A stretch of DNA of 64,000 nt from JAQUYS01 sp964430665 (GTDB lineage: Archaea; Nanobdellota; Nanobdellia; Woesearchaeales; SKGA01). Below the pieces are notes generated by a model. The model was given only the letters and a program-made list of their open reading frames with translations, did not search any database and was not told the origin of the DNA. Of the stretch, positions 15,611 to 23,366 are shown piece after piece (position 1 is the stretch's first letter; each line of letters opens with the position of its first letter). The position numbers and the translations under genes are program-made. The stretch is from positions 1-64,000 of the forward strand of contig CAYSFC010000001.1 in the NCBI GenBank assembly GCA_964430665.1, read 5' to 3'.

Positions 15611-16273
15611 TCATTTAAATGAAAATAGAGTTTTTTGGGTTTTTTTGGATTCTATTGTTTGAATCGTTTTCCAACTTAATCGTACAAACTTCTCTTTTTT
15701 TAACTCATTTAAATGATTTGCAACACAATTAGTAGTGGTTGTATCGCTAGGATATCCTGAACCTAATTTTAATTTGAGTTTTTTTGCCATTTTATTTATC
15801 TCTTTATCGCGAGTCACTTTTGCTAATATTGATGCAGCTCCTACGACGGCATAATTTACATCTGCTTTAAACTCAGCTTTTATTGGAACAGATTTTTTTA
15901 AGTTTGATTTTATTTTATTTACATAAGATTCTTTATTTTTTGCAGGTAAATCAACTATAACTTCTTTTAATTTGAATGTTGCCATAAGGTTAATTAATTT
16001 TGAAGACGTATTTGCTTCGAGAATATTTAGTGAAGAGTTTTCTGAGGTAACGTGTTTATCTATTTCAGTAGGTTTTACTTTAATTATTTTATAATCGAAC
16101 TTATTTACAATTATGTTGTAAAGTTCTTCTCTTTTTTTGGGAGATAAAAGTTTGGAATCTTTTACACCTATTTTTTTTAGAAAGGATTCATCTTGTGGTT
16201 TAATTGCAACGATTGCCATAACCATTGGTCCTAAAACTGGCCCTCGTCCTGCTTCATCTATTCCCCCAATCAT
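15611..16273 (-). CDS. rnhB: Ribonuclease HII
   Basis: 220 residues. It removes ribonucleotides and RNA primers from DNA. The four catalytic acids are visible: D6 and E7 (IGGIDEAGRGPVLGP), D108 (VIVDLPAKN) and D138 (FKADVNYAVVGAASILAKVTRD). The C-terminal extension (about 175-220) with GSGYPSDTTTTNCV is typical of archaeal RNase HII. ATG at 16273 is the only start that keeps the N-terminal DEAGRG. Confidence 0.96.
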   Translation of the reverse strand: MIGGIDEAGRGPVLGPMVMAIVAIKPQDESFLKKIGVKDSKLLSPKKREELYNIIVNKFDYKIIKVKPTEIDKHVTSENSSLNILEANTSSKLINLMATFKLKEVIVDLPAKNKESYVNKIKSNLKKSVPIKAEFKADVNYAVVGAASILAKVTRDKEINKMAKKLKLKLGSGYPSDTTTTNCVANHLNELKKEKFVRLSWKTIQTIESKKTQKTLFSFK

Positions 16274-16395
16274 ACTTTTTTACAGTGTATGAAGTATATT
16301 AAGTTTGTGATTTAATACTAAAAACAAAAGAATTTATATATTTCCTAATATTGAAAAATGTAGAAAAATAAAAAATAAATTTATAATAATTAGTT

Positions 16396-16418
16396 TCCTT
16401 AGGGAGACCCATTTCTAA
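16396..16418. repeat. Hairpin repeat, copy 1
   Basis: A 23-base element whose core folds as TTA-GGG-aga-CCC-atttc-TAA (two 3-bp helices, bulge on the 3' side). A second copy at 16917-16938 preserves both helices and varies only in loop and bulge. It lies upstream of the small cysteine-containing gene, before its TATA box. Confidence 0.6.
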
Positions 16419-16441
16419 TTTTCAAAAAATAAATAAATAAG

Positions 16442-16494
16442 TTTATATATTTTAAAATATAAATTCTGTTATGGGATGAAAAGTCAAACCATAA
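16442..16494 (+). promoter_or_regulatory. Promoter and leader hairpin of the cysteine-containing small gene
   Basis: TTTATATAT at 16442-16450 is a TATA-like box. About 20 bases later TTATGG..CCATAA (16469-16474 with 16489-16494) can form a 6-bp hairpin at the start of a leader of about 80 bases. Confidence 0.35.
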
Positions 16495-16551
16495 AATTAG
16501 TTCTAGTAAGTAAACTGACAACGAATTTCAAAACAATATTGAGGTTGAAGA

Positions 16552-16893
16552 ATGTCTAAATACAAATCATTTTCTGTATTGGATAATTATGATTACGATA
16601 ATGGGGATGCATCGAATTGGTGTATAAAGGGTTATAATAAAGATATAGCAACAAATTATACATTTAACAAAGAAGATCCAAGTTTTCCATATTGTAAAAT
16701 TAAGAAACCTTGCAAATATAAAATCAAAAATTATTTTGAAAGACCTGTATGTGAATTCATGCATAAAAAATACGAAAAAGATATTATAGATTTTGAAGTT
16801 GAAGAAAATCTAGAAATAAAAGCAATACAGAGAGAAGAAGTATTAGAAGAAAATTTGAAGGCAGAACTTAGTTTATTATGCATTACAAATTAA
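16552..16893 (+). CDS. Small cysteine-containing protein of unknown function
   Basis: 113 residues. ATG 16552 follows GAGGTTGAAGA, a good Shine-Dalgarno. Cysteines at positions 24, 48, 54 and 68 could form one metal site (C-x23-C-x5-C-x13-C with intervening Lys/Tyr). The first half is rich in Tyr/Asn/Asp (DNYDYDNGDASNW), the second is a Glu/Lys helix. No known domain is recognised. It sits between two copies of a hairpin repeat, the only such pair in the window, so the gene and repeats may form one transferred or recombined unit. Confidence 0.5.
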   Translation: MSKYKSFSVLDNYDYDNGDASNWCIKGYNKDIATNYTFNKEDPSFPYCKIKKPCKYKIKNYFERPVCEFMHKKYEKDIIDFEVEENLEIKAIQREEVLEENLKAELSLLCITN

Positions 16894-16916
16894 AAAAATA
16901 AACACAGAATCACAAA

Positions 16917-16938
16917 TCCTTAGGGAAACCCATTCTAA
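16917..16938. repeat. Hairpin repeat, copy 2
   Basis: 22-base second copy, TTA-GGG-aaa-CCC-attc-TAA core with the same TCC prefix as copy 1. It lies 24 bases after the small gene, in the gap to the convergent dus gene. Confidence 0.6.
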
Positions 16939-17017
16939 AAAAAATTTATAAAAAACATCAAATTTTAGATTTATCCCCAGGCATTGCTTTGGGTTGGTTA
17001 GTTTTTGTTCCTGTGGT

Positions 17018-17926
17018 TTAGATTAAAATGTCTCTAACTATTTTTTTCAATTCTTCTTGACTTTCAGTTAAACTTATTTTTTCTCTAGCTCTTGCACTTC
17101 CTTCAAATCCTTTTATCCAATGTTGTGCTTGTATTTTTTGGTGTAATAGAGGAACTTCGTATTTGGAACAAAGTTCTAGATATTTTTCAAAAGCTTCTTT
17201 TCTTTCTTTAAGGGAAATTTCTATAATTTCACCTGTTTTTAAAAAATGATTTATTTGTTTGAATATAAATGGATTTCCCGATGCACCTCTACCAATAGAA
17301 ATGTAATCAGTCACCACCAACCTGCTAACTACCCCCTGAACGCTGTTGATGTCGCCGTTTCCAACTATGAGAACTTTTGAAATTTCTTTTAATTTTTTTA
17401 TTTTTTCCCAATCTGCTTTTCCTGAATAGCCTTGGTAAGCATATCGACCATGAATTGTAATAAAATCCACACCTGCTTTTTCACATTCTTTTATAACTTC
17501 TACAGCAGTAAAAGTTTTTACACCTAATCTTATTTTAATGGAAATTGGTTTTGAAACAACTTCTTTTATTCTTTTAACAATTTCTCCACATTTTGCAGGA
17601 TAATCTAAAAGTCCTGAACCTGCACCCTGTTTAGCGACATTTGGCGCAGGACATCCCATATTAATGTCTATTATGTCGCACTTATCTTCAATTATTTTTG
17701 CAGCTGCAACGAAATCATCTACGTTTGATCCGAATAATTGTATTGAAAATGGTTTTTCCTCACCTTTTTGAATCATTTTGAGTGTTTTTTCATTTCCTTG
17801 TAGAATTGCTTTACAACTAATTAATTCTGTCACGGTTAAACCAGCACCATAAAGACTACAAAGCTCTCTAAAAGCCACATCTGTAATTCCTGCCATGGGT
17901 GCTAAAAATACTTTGGATTTAAACAT
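17018..17926 (-). CDS. dus: tRNA-dihydrouridine synthase, DusB-like
   Basis: 302 residues. This FMN enzyme reduces uridines in the D-loop of tRNA. The TIM-barrel start APMAGITDVAFRELCSLYGAGLTVTEL, the catalytic-Cys segment INMGCPAPNVAKQGAGSGLL, PISIKIRLGV, FITIHGRYAYQGYSGKADW and GNGDI..SIGRGASGNPFIFKQI are all classical Dus motifs. A helical C-terminal domain (about 240-302) fits tRNA binding. Archaea usually have a single Dus. Confidence 0.94.
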   Translation of the reverse strand: MFKSKVFLAPMAGITDVAFRELCSLYGAGLTVTELISCKAILQGNEKTLKMIQKGEEKPFSIQLFGSNVDDFVAAAKIIEDKCDIIDINMGCPAPNVAKQGAGSGLLDYPAKCGEIVKRIKEVVSKPISIKIRLGVKTFTAVEVIKECEKAGVDFITIHGRYAYQGYSGKADWEKIKKLKEISKVLIVGNGDINSVQGVVSRLVVTDYISIGRGASGNPFIFKQINHFLKTGEIIEISLKERKEAFEKYLELCSKYEVPLLHQKIQAQHWIKGFEGSARAREKISLTESQEELKKIVRDILI

Positions 17927-18001
17927 AATAATTGATATTTCTAAATTCTATTTAAAAGTAATCCATAATCCTTAAAAAACAAACTTCATTTCACTCTTTT
18001 T

Positions 18002-18670
18002 ATGAATGTGTTTACATGTGTAGGACCCTCCTGGTTTTCAGGGATAGCAATAATGCTAGAATTAATTTTCGCTATAGTGACAGGTTTAATTGCTTATTTT
18101 TCATATAAGGCATATAAACTTTTAGAAAAAAGAGAAATATTGCTTTTTGGAATATCTTTTTTTTCAATTGCTTTAGGATATTTAATTGAAGTTATATTTA
18201 ATTTTTCACAAATATATAAAATAACAAGAGCCGTGTTAGAGCCTGTAATAGGAACTATGGCTCATCAATTAAATTTAGGATTTTTTGTTAGTTTAGTACA
18301 CATAATTTTATTCGTATTAGGATTAACTTTATTGGTTTATTTAACTGTGCCTAAGAGAAGTAAAAAATTATATTGCATTATTTCAGGTTTGGCATTGATT
18401 GCGTTATTTACGAGTGCAAATATTGTTTTAACATTCTTTTTAATAAGTAGTTTAATGTTGTTTGGATTGACGTTGTACTATTATCAACTACATTGTAAGA
18501 AAAAAAACATTTCAACATTATATAATTTTGTAGGTTTTGGAGCGATATTTTTAGGACATCTTCAATTAGCAGTTACGAGTGGATTTTCAATGTTATATAT
18601 TGCTAGTCACATAACAACGTTTTTCGGATTTATATTGTTGATGATGAATTTATACAGGGCAATAAAATGA
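18002..18670 (+). CDS. Polytopic membrane protein, about seven spans, first gene of a wHTH cassette
   Basis: 222 residues with roughly seven hydrophobic segments (about 12-38, 48-66, 86-112, 118-138, 141-160, 171-190, 198-218) and short basic loops. It resembles, in outline, the 7TM sensory N-terminal modules of archaeal histidine kinases, but no kinase follows. Instead it overlaps by 4 bases (ATGA) a winged-helix gene, and a third unknown gene follows. The arrangement suggests a membrane sensor linked to a DNA-binding partner. This role is inference. ATG 18002 is 19 bases after a TTAAAAAAC box and may be leaderless. Confidence 0.55.
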   Translation: MNVFTCVGPSWFSGIAIMLELIFAIVTGLIAYFSYKAYKLLEKREILLFGISFFSIALGYLIEVIFNFSQIYKITRAVLEPVIGTMAHQLNLGFFVSLVHIILFVLGLTLLVYLTVPKRSKKLYCIISGLALIALFTSANIVLTFFLISSLMLFGLTLYYYQLHCKKKNISTLYNFVGFGAIFLGHLQLAVTSGFSMLYIASHITTFFGFILLMMNLYRAIK

Positions 18671-18948
18671 GTAAGAGAAGAAGTAGAGTTCAAATAGTTT
18701 TTGACATATTAAATGCTGTTAAAATGAAAGGTGGCAAAATAAAACCAACACATCTACTTTATAAATCAAATTTATCTCATAATATGATGAACGAATATTT
18801 ACTTGAATTAATGAATAAAAAATTAATTGTTGAAGAATTGAATAAAAAAAATAAAATATACATATTAACTAATAAAGGTTATAATTATTTGGAGGAATTC
18901 AACCAAGTACAGAAATTCATGGAATCTTTTGGATTGGATGAAATATAG
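18667..18948 (+). CDS. Winged helix-turn-helix DNA-binding protein
   Basis: 93 residues. RSRVQIVFDILNAVKMKGGKIKPTHLLYKSNLSHNMMNEYLLELMNKKLI is the archaeal HTH_45-type winged helix: helix 1, helix 2, recognition helix, then the wing EELNKKNKIYILTNKGYNYLEEF. A C-terminal helix could dimerise. The gene overlaps the membrane-protein gene by 4 bases and the following gene starts at its stop codon, so three products are probably made together. It is a likely transcription regulator of an unknown target. Confidence 0.8.
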   Translation: MSKRRSRVQIVFDILNAVKMKGGKIKPTHLLYKSNLSHNMMNEYLLELMNKKLIVEELNKKNKIYILTNKGYNYLEEFNQVQKFMESFGLDEI

Positions 18949-18953
18949 TGAAA

Positions 18954-19451
18954 ATGCAAAACGAAACAAAGTATAATGGATATAGGAGTAGAATGAAAAA
19001 TATATTGGATTTTTCAACAGGACTTCTTCTTTTGTGTGAAAAAATTCAACACACTAATTATGATTTGAAAAGAGATCCTTCCAATATTAAATTTTATATT
19101 TTTAATAAAAGGGATAAAAATTTAGAAGCGGAAATATTTGGGGATTTAATTATTGTTAATGAGGAATCGCAATTAAATGAATTTTTTGAGACATATTCTA
19201 AATGTGAAATAAATGAAATGCAAATTACTCATGAAGAAAAATATGTTCAAGATATGATTACAAGAGGACTATTTCAAAATTTATCGCACCACAATTTTTC
19301 AGTTCTAAATATGTGTAATGGGAGTGGAATAATTTTAGACCCTAAAAAAAGAATTGTTGGTAATTTTCATAAAGGTAGTTTGAAATATGATGCTGGTTGC
19401 AAAAAACTAAATGAAATTGTTTCTGAATTTAATGAAGCATACAGGACTTAA
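18954..19451 (+). CDS. Hypothetical protein, third gene of the cassette
   Basis: 165 residues from ATG 18954 (GTG 18948 overlapping the previous stop is an alternative). The N-terminal 40 residues are helical (YRSRMKNILDFSTGLLLLCEK). The middle is mixed, and the C-terminus contains NMCNGSGIILDPKKRIVGNFHKG, a beta-turn-beta pattern like a small sensory fold, with three cysteines. I do not recognise it. Close coupling to the wHTH gene suggests the same pathway. Confidence 0.5.
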   Translation: MQNETKYNGYRSRMKNILDFSTGLLLLCEKIQHTNYDLKRDPSNIKFYIFNKRDKNLEAEIFGDLIIVNEESQLNEFFETYSKCEINEMQITHEEKYVQDMITRGLFQNLSHHNFSVLNMCNGSGIILDPKKRIVGNFHKGSLKYDAGCKKLNEIVSEFNEAYRT

Positions 19452-19565
19452 ATAAATTTAGTTGGATTTAAACTTGATTTGAAATGTGTATTTTTTTATT
19501 CTAAATTTTTTTAAGATGTATTGAAATATATAGCAAATCTTTTTAAAGGAACTTATACTTCCTGT

Positions 19566-19586
19566 CTCCATCCCAGCGGGATGGAG
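19566..19586 (+). repeat. 9-bp perfect inverted repeat spanning the 5' end of the initiator tRNA
   Basis: CTCCATCCC (19566-19574) immediately precedes tRNA position 1 and is exactly complementary to tRNA bases GGGATGGAG (19578-19586), leaving AGC as loop. The leader can therefore sequester the 5' acceptor strand of the precursor. Confidence 0.6.
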
Positions 19587-19649
19587 CAGTCAGGAGTGCT
19601 CGCAGGGCTCATAACCCTGAGGTCGGAGGTTCAAATCCTCTTCCCGCTA
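19575..19649 (+). tRNA. Initiator tRNA-Met (CAT)
   Basis: Acceptor AGCGGGA/TCCCGCT, anticodon stem CAGGG/CCCTG with loop CTCATAA, T-arm GGAGG-TTCAAAT-CCTCT with one mismatch-type pair. The A1-U72 pair and three consecutive G-C pairs below the anticodon loop mark the archaeal initiator rather than the elongator. A73 is included and CCA is not encoded. A TATA-like TATATAG lies near 19526. No intron. Confidence 0.93.
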
Positions 19650-19680
19650 TATTTTTCTCATTCTGAATAAAAATATATTT

Positions 19681-19718
19681 GTCCTGCGAGAACCGACGTT
19701 AAAAGCCCCAAGAGCACC
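19681..19718. ncRNA. GC-rich island, candidate small RNA
   Basis: A 38-base stretch between the initiator tRNA and the next gene is roughly 55-60% G+C in a genome near 28%. Such islands in AT-rich archaea often mark structured RNA. I could not assign C/D or H/ACA boxes or a strand. It may also be a tRNA-trailing sequence. Confidence 0.2.
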
Positions 19719-19729
19719 AATAAAACTAA

Positions 19730-19750
19730 ATTTCGAAATGTTTTCGAAAT
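19730..19750. repeat. 9-bp perfect hairpin before the nuclease-like gene
   Basis: ATTTCGAAA-TGT-TTTCGAAAT. It may end a transcript from the tRNA side or act as an operator for the gene at 19793. Confidence 0.4.
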
Positions 19751-19792
19751 TATCTTACACACGTATTTTAAAAAGAATTAATAACAAAACGT

Positions 19793-20281
19793 ATGTTAAA
19801 AAATTTATCTTTGGACTATAATTTAAGAGGTTATACTTTTGAATATTTAGCAAGAATAATGCTTAGAAGAAAAAATCGAAATAATTTCATATTTCAAATG
19901 TGTAGATTTGATTCAATAAATGAAATAATAACTAAATATAAATTAAAAATTTCTCCTAAGGTGGCAAAATTAGTATTTTTACTAGAAAAAGAATGGAACA
20001 AATGCGATCTAATTGAGTTTGAATTCGAAGATAATGTAAATAGAGAAATAGAAAACATCATCTTATACGATGTAAAAACCAAATATTTTTCTGTTGATAG
20101 GAAATATTTTGAATTTTGTGAGTCTAATTATAAATTTATGAGGAGGTGTTCTGAATTAAATTTTTCAACGAAAATTATTTCAATGGTTTTGTTTGAGAAT
20201 TGGAGATTTAGTTTTAATATAAGTGACTTTGAAAAAGCACCTAAAAAAATATATTCCAGATTTGTGAAAAATCAGAAATAA
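19793..20281 (+). CDS. Possible PD-(D/E)XK nuclease-fold protein
   Basis: 162 residues. The order of acids is that of the PD-(D/E)XK core: E17 in a first helix (RGYTFEYLARIMLRR), D72 with LIEFEFE, and D93-V-K95 at the end of a beta strand (IILYDVKTKYF), followed by a long helix. The opening GYTFEYLA with a basic RR resembles Holliday-junction-resolvase-like and restriction-like archaeal proteins. The residues are present but the family assignment is inference. It starts 144 bases after the initiator tRNA. Confidence 0.5.
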   Translation: MLKNLSLDYNLRGYTFEYLARIMLRRKNRNNFIFQMCRFDSINEIITKYKLKISPKVAKLVFLLEKEWNKCDLIEFEFEDNVNREIENIILYDVKTKYFSVDRKYFEFCESNYKFMRRCSELNFSTKIISMVLFENWRFSFNISDFEKAPKKIYSRFVKNQK

Positions 20282-20287
20282 TATAAT

Positions 20288-20899
20288 TCATTTTAATTTA
20301 GTTATATCTTTTTTCTTTTTAAAGAAAAACCAAATCATAGAAGTTATAGCGCCTAAAGTATCCATTAAAATATCTTTTTGCGCGTCCCAAACATCTCCTT
20401 GAGAACCTAAAACTTCAGCTCCTGCAGTAGGATCTACTGCAACAGCAAAAACCCATTCAAATAATTCGTATGCTGCAGCCAAAGCCATTATGAAAAATAT
20501 CGGAAACAAACCAAGTGCCCACTTTTTTGTTACGACTTTCTTTTTTAAGAGATATTCTGCCATACCATAGGCATAGAATCCAACTGCAAAATGTGCAAAT
20601 CTATCATAATTGTTTCTCGCAAAACCAAAAAGATTTGTTACAAAATCAAAAGGAACTCTTGAAAAGGTGTAATGTCCTCCAATAGTGTGCATAAAAATAA
20701 ATATCGACATTAAAGCATAAGCAGTGTTTGAAAATTGAAACTTTTTATAAGTTAAAACAAAAAGTAAAACAATTATCATTATTGGAACGTTTTCTGCCCA
20801 CCAAACATCTCTAGCATAAGGATTTATTGCGCAAATAGTAAATAAAATTACGTAAACGATTAAAAGAATGTGGGGAAATTTTAATTTTTTGAAATTCAT
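20288..20899 (-). CDS. DUF2238 (YjdF-like) inner-membrane protein
   Basis: 203 residues with about six transmembrane helices. The family signature is visible in MHTIGGHYTFSRVPF, NNYDRFAHFAVGFYAYGMAEYL, YELFEWVFAVAV and GSQGDVWDAQKDILMDTLGA. Conserved His, Asp and Glu residues in the spans suggest a metal site, but the function is not known. It overlaps the upstream FKBP gene by 4 bases and is likely co-expressed with it. Confidence 0.85.
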   Translation of the reverse strand: MNFKKLKFPHILLIVYVILFTICAINPYARDVWWAENVPIMIIVLLFVLTYKKFQFSNTAYALMSIFIFMHTIGGHYTFSRVPFDFVTNLFGFARNNYDRFAHFAVGFYAYGMAEYLLKKKVVTKKWALGLFPIFFIMALAAAYELFEWVFAVAVDPTAGAEVLGSQGDVWDAQKDILMDTLGAITSMIWFFFKKKKDITKLK

Positions 20900-21540
20900 T
20901 TTTTAGGTAGAACCTCAAATTTAATTTCTTTTAAACCAATTAATCTTTTTAACTCATCTGTTAAGAGTCCAGTTACTTGAGCGGGAAATTCAATTTTAGT
21001 TTTGACAGACAATTTATCCCCTTCTAAATTTAGTTCTTCAAAAGGTAGTCTGAAAAGTTCAAAAATAGATTTCACTTGTTCTTTTTTATCAGTTATTATT
21101 TTTTTAACATTAACTTCGTACTCAACATCCTTACTAGATAATGGATGATTAAAATCAACTATGATTCTTCCACCACTAACTGTCTTGACAACACCTATTT
21201 CTCCATCAACATTAATTTGTAAGCCAGGATATGGTCTAATTTGTTCGTGTTTGAAAGCTTTTGCAGGCATTAATTTTAGCAAAGATGCATTTTTTTTACC
21301 GAATGCTTCAACATCAGGAATTTCAAAAGTATATTTTCCAGGTTCTTTTCCTTCTAATCTTTTCTCTAAACCAGGTATTAAATGTCCTTCACCTAGAATG
21401 ATTGTAAGATCTCCGTATTTTGTTTTTGGGGAATGAATTCCTTCTTTCTTTGCGATAGCTTCTGAAGTAGTATCAAATGCTTCTTTAGTATCAGCGGTTC
21501 TGCCAGTGTATTCTAATTGGATAAAATCTCCTTTTTTCAT
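20896..21540 (-). CDS. FKBP-type peptidyl-prolyl isomerase, archaeal SlyD-like
   Basis: 214 residues from ATG 21540 with AGGTGA upstream (GTG 21549 less likely). The FKBP domain (MKKGDFIQLEYTGRTADTKEAFDTT) is interrupted after VEAFGKKN by the insert-in-flap domain characteristic of SlyD, then closes with VDFNHPLSSKDVEYEVNVKKI. A further C-terminal domain of about 60 residues is typical of archaeal long FKBPs. It is a cytoplasmic proline isomerase and chaperone. Two tandem 18-bp repeats lie upstream of its putative TATA box. Confidence 0.92.
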   Translation of the reverse strand: MKKGDFIQLEYTGRTADTKEAFDTTSEAIAKKEGIHSPKTKYGDLTIILGEGHLIPGLEKRLEGKEPGKYTFEIPDVEAFGKKNASLLKLMPAKAFKHEQIRPYPGLQINVDGEIGVVKTVSGGRIIVDFNHPLSSKDVEYEVNVKKIITDKKEQVKSIFELFRLPFEELNLEGDKLSVKTKIEFPAQVTGLLTDELKRLIGLKEIKFEVLPKK

Positions 21541-21596
21541 AATTTTCACCTGAGTTTGATGATTTAAGATATTTGTTAGTTTTTTTAAATCTTTGT

Positions 21597-21640
21597 CTTG
21601 TTTGTCTTATTTCTCTTGTTTGTCTTATTTCTCTTGTTTG
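21597..21640. repeat. 18-bp tandem direct repeat in the FKBP promoter region
   Basis: CTTGTTTGTCTTATTTCT occurs twice without a gap (21597-21614, 21615-21632), followed by a partial third copy. It lies just upstream of the minus-strand TATA-like TTTAAAAAAAC, where archaeal activators bind. Confidence 0.5.
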
Positions 21641-21687
21641 TTTGCTTTATAAATAAGTTTATAAATAAATCTTTATTTTACTCATAA

Positions 21688-22110
21688 ATGAGCATTCATG
21701 AAAAATTACACGTTATTGAAGGAAGTTTAGAAGATTCAAATCATTTTGAAGTAGCTTATCCTATTCAAGTTTTTAAAATTAGTTACCAATTTGAACAAAA
21801 ATCTGTCGATTTAGGAGATGAGGTTGAACAAAGTTATAATTTCAATAAAATTCAAAGAAGTGCAAAAACTGAGGCTTTGGATTTGTTACTTAAAACCGCA
21901 CACAAGAAAACTCATTCTAAAAACTACAAAGTAATTTCTAATATTAAATATCCTTATTACAATGTATTAATTTCTCGTTCAAATAATGATGAGAATAAAG
22001 ATTTATATGATGTTAAGATAGATTTAAATGTTGAAGGAACTATTTTTAAGAAAATAAATTACACTAAAATACTTGAAAATGCGTTATCGCAACATTTTAA
22101 AAGAGATTAA
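21688..22110 (+). CDS. Hypothetical protein, 140 residues
   Basis: Soluble alpha/beta protein. The central SAKTEALDLLLKTAHKKTHSKNYKVISNIKYPYYNVLISR followed by YDVKIDLNVEGTIF vaguely recalls the YbjQ/heavy-metal-binding fold (helix, then two strands ending G-T). This is a weak resemblance and I would not name it. ATG 21688 follows a TATA-like TTTATAAATAAATC at 21658-21671, so it is probably leaderless. It is followed 24 bases later by the PIN-domain gene. Confidence 0.5.
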   Translation: MSIHEKLHVIEGSLEDSNHFEVAYPIQVFKISYQFEQKSVDLGDEVEQSYNFNKIQRSAKTEALDLLLKTAHKKTHSKNYKVISNIKYPYYNVLISRSNNDENKDLYDVKIDLNVEGTIFKKINYTKILENALSQHFKRD

Positions 22111-22134
22111 TTTAATTTATGTTCAAGAGGAAAA

Positions 22135-22548
22135 ATGCTTAATCTATTTAAAAAGAAGAAAAAAGTAATTTTAGACACAAATATCTTACTTTTGCCAGGG
22201 CAAATTGGTTTAGATATATTTACAGAAATAGATAAAACAATGACTGAACCATATGAATTATACATTATTAACAACTCTCTTAAAGAATTAAGAAGTATTA
22301 TGGATGGTGAAACTAGGTTAAAAAAGAAGTCGGATAAGTTTAATGCAAAGTTAGGATTTATCATGGTTAAACAAAAAGGCTTAAAAACACTCCCAGACTC
22401 CTCAAATCTTGTAGACAATACAATTGTCGATATAAGCAATTCAGATGTTTATGTGGTGACTCAAGATAAAGAACTACAAAAACGTGTTGAAGAAAAGGGG
22501 GCGAAGTTGCTATTGCTCCGACAACAAAAATATTTTGTTGTAAAGTAG
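22135..22548 (+). CDS. PIN-domain RNase, Fcf1-like
   Basis: 137 residues. KVILDTNILLLPGQIGLDIF holds the first PIN acid (D14) and N16. LYIINNSLKELRSIM supplies the second acid, and NTIVDISNSDVYVVTQDKELQKRVEEKGAKLLLLRQQKYF provides the third and fourth acids with the closing strand. This is the archaeal group related to eukaryotic Fcf1/Utp24, nucleases of 18S rRNA processing. Its position just before rpo7 is conserved in archaea and supports the call. An AGAGG sits before ATG 22135. Confidence 0.85.
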   Translation: MLNLFKKKKKVILDTNILLLPGQIGLDIFTEIDKTMTEPYELYIINNSLKELRSIMDGETRLKKKSDKFNAKLGFIMVKQKGLKTLPDSSNLVDNTIVDISNSDVYVVTQDKELQKRVEEKGAKLLLLRQQKYFVVK

Positions 22549-22604
22549 GTGAAGAACTTAACGTTCATCATCTTCAATATAACATATTGTAGGTGAAAAA
22601 GAAA

Positions 22605-23162
22605 ATGTATTATGCAATAAAAGTAACAGATCACATCAGACTGCCACCAAGCGAGTTTGAGAAAGATTTAAACGAAGGAATAATTGGTCAAATAAAAGGT
22701 AAATTCTCAGGTTTTGTTTCAAAAGATCTTGGTTTTGTAATTGACGTTTTAGATATAGATAAAATTGAAGACGGTATTATAATTCCTGGTGATGGTGCAC
22801 CATATTATAAGACAACTTTTGAATTATTAACTTACATCCCTGAAATGCAAGAAGTCGTTCTTGGTAAAATTAGAGATATAACTGATTTTGGAGCATTTCT
22901 ATCTTTAGGACCTGTTGATGGTATGATTCACATAAGTCAAACTATGAATGATTTTGTTTCATTTAGTAAGGATAAAGTTCTTCAAGGAAAGGAATCAAAT
23001 AGAAGTTTAAAGGTTGGAGATATTTGTTATGGACGAATTGTCGCTGTTTCTTTCAAAGATCCTGCAAATCCTAAAATAGGAGTTACTATGAGACAACAAG
23101 GTCTTGGTAAACACGAATGGATTGTTCAAGATTTCAAGTTGGATAAAAAAGTAGAAGAATAA
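22605..23162 (+). CDS. rpo7: RNA polymerase subunit Rpo7 (E')
   Basis: 185 residues from ATG 22605 (GTG 22593 would add four residues; GGTGA is better placed for the ATG). The N-terminal tip domain MYYAIKVTDHIRLPPSEFEK and the S1/OB domain (about 80-165) VVLGKIRDITDFGAFLSLGPVDGMIHISQ are characteristic. With Rpo4 it forms the polymerase stalk that binds exiting RNA. In many archaea spt4 follows directly; here spt4 lies 18 kb away with rps24e. Confidence 0.95.
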   Translation: MYYAIKVTDHIRLPPSEFEKDLNEGIIGQIKGKFSGFVSKDLGFVIDVLDIDKIEDGIIIPGDGAPYYKTTFELLTYIPEMQEVVLGKIRDITDFGAFLSLGPVDGMIHISQTMNDFVSFSKDKVLQGKESNRSLKVGDICYGRIVAVSFKDPANPKIGVTMRQQGLGKHEWIVQDFKLDKKVEE

Positions 23163-23366
23163 TTTTTTCTTTTTTTAAAATTTATTTAAATAATGCTCTT
23201 TAATTTTTAATCAATGTAAATTAAATTAAAAATTTAATCACATTTTCAATTAAGTATATTTTTATTACTACTTTATCACGACTTCTTTAAGTTTTCACTC
23301 CAGAGAAACAAAACTTTAAATAGTAGTATAAACTGCTTAGACTTAAAATGGAGGCGTGTTGTTAAA

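Noticed and set aside
22522..22541. Near-palindrome CAACAAAAATATTTTGTTG
   Set aside because: It lies inside the 3' end of the PIN-domain coding region and matches codons for QQKYFVV; probably fortuitous.
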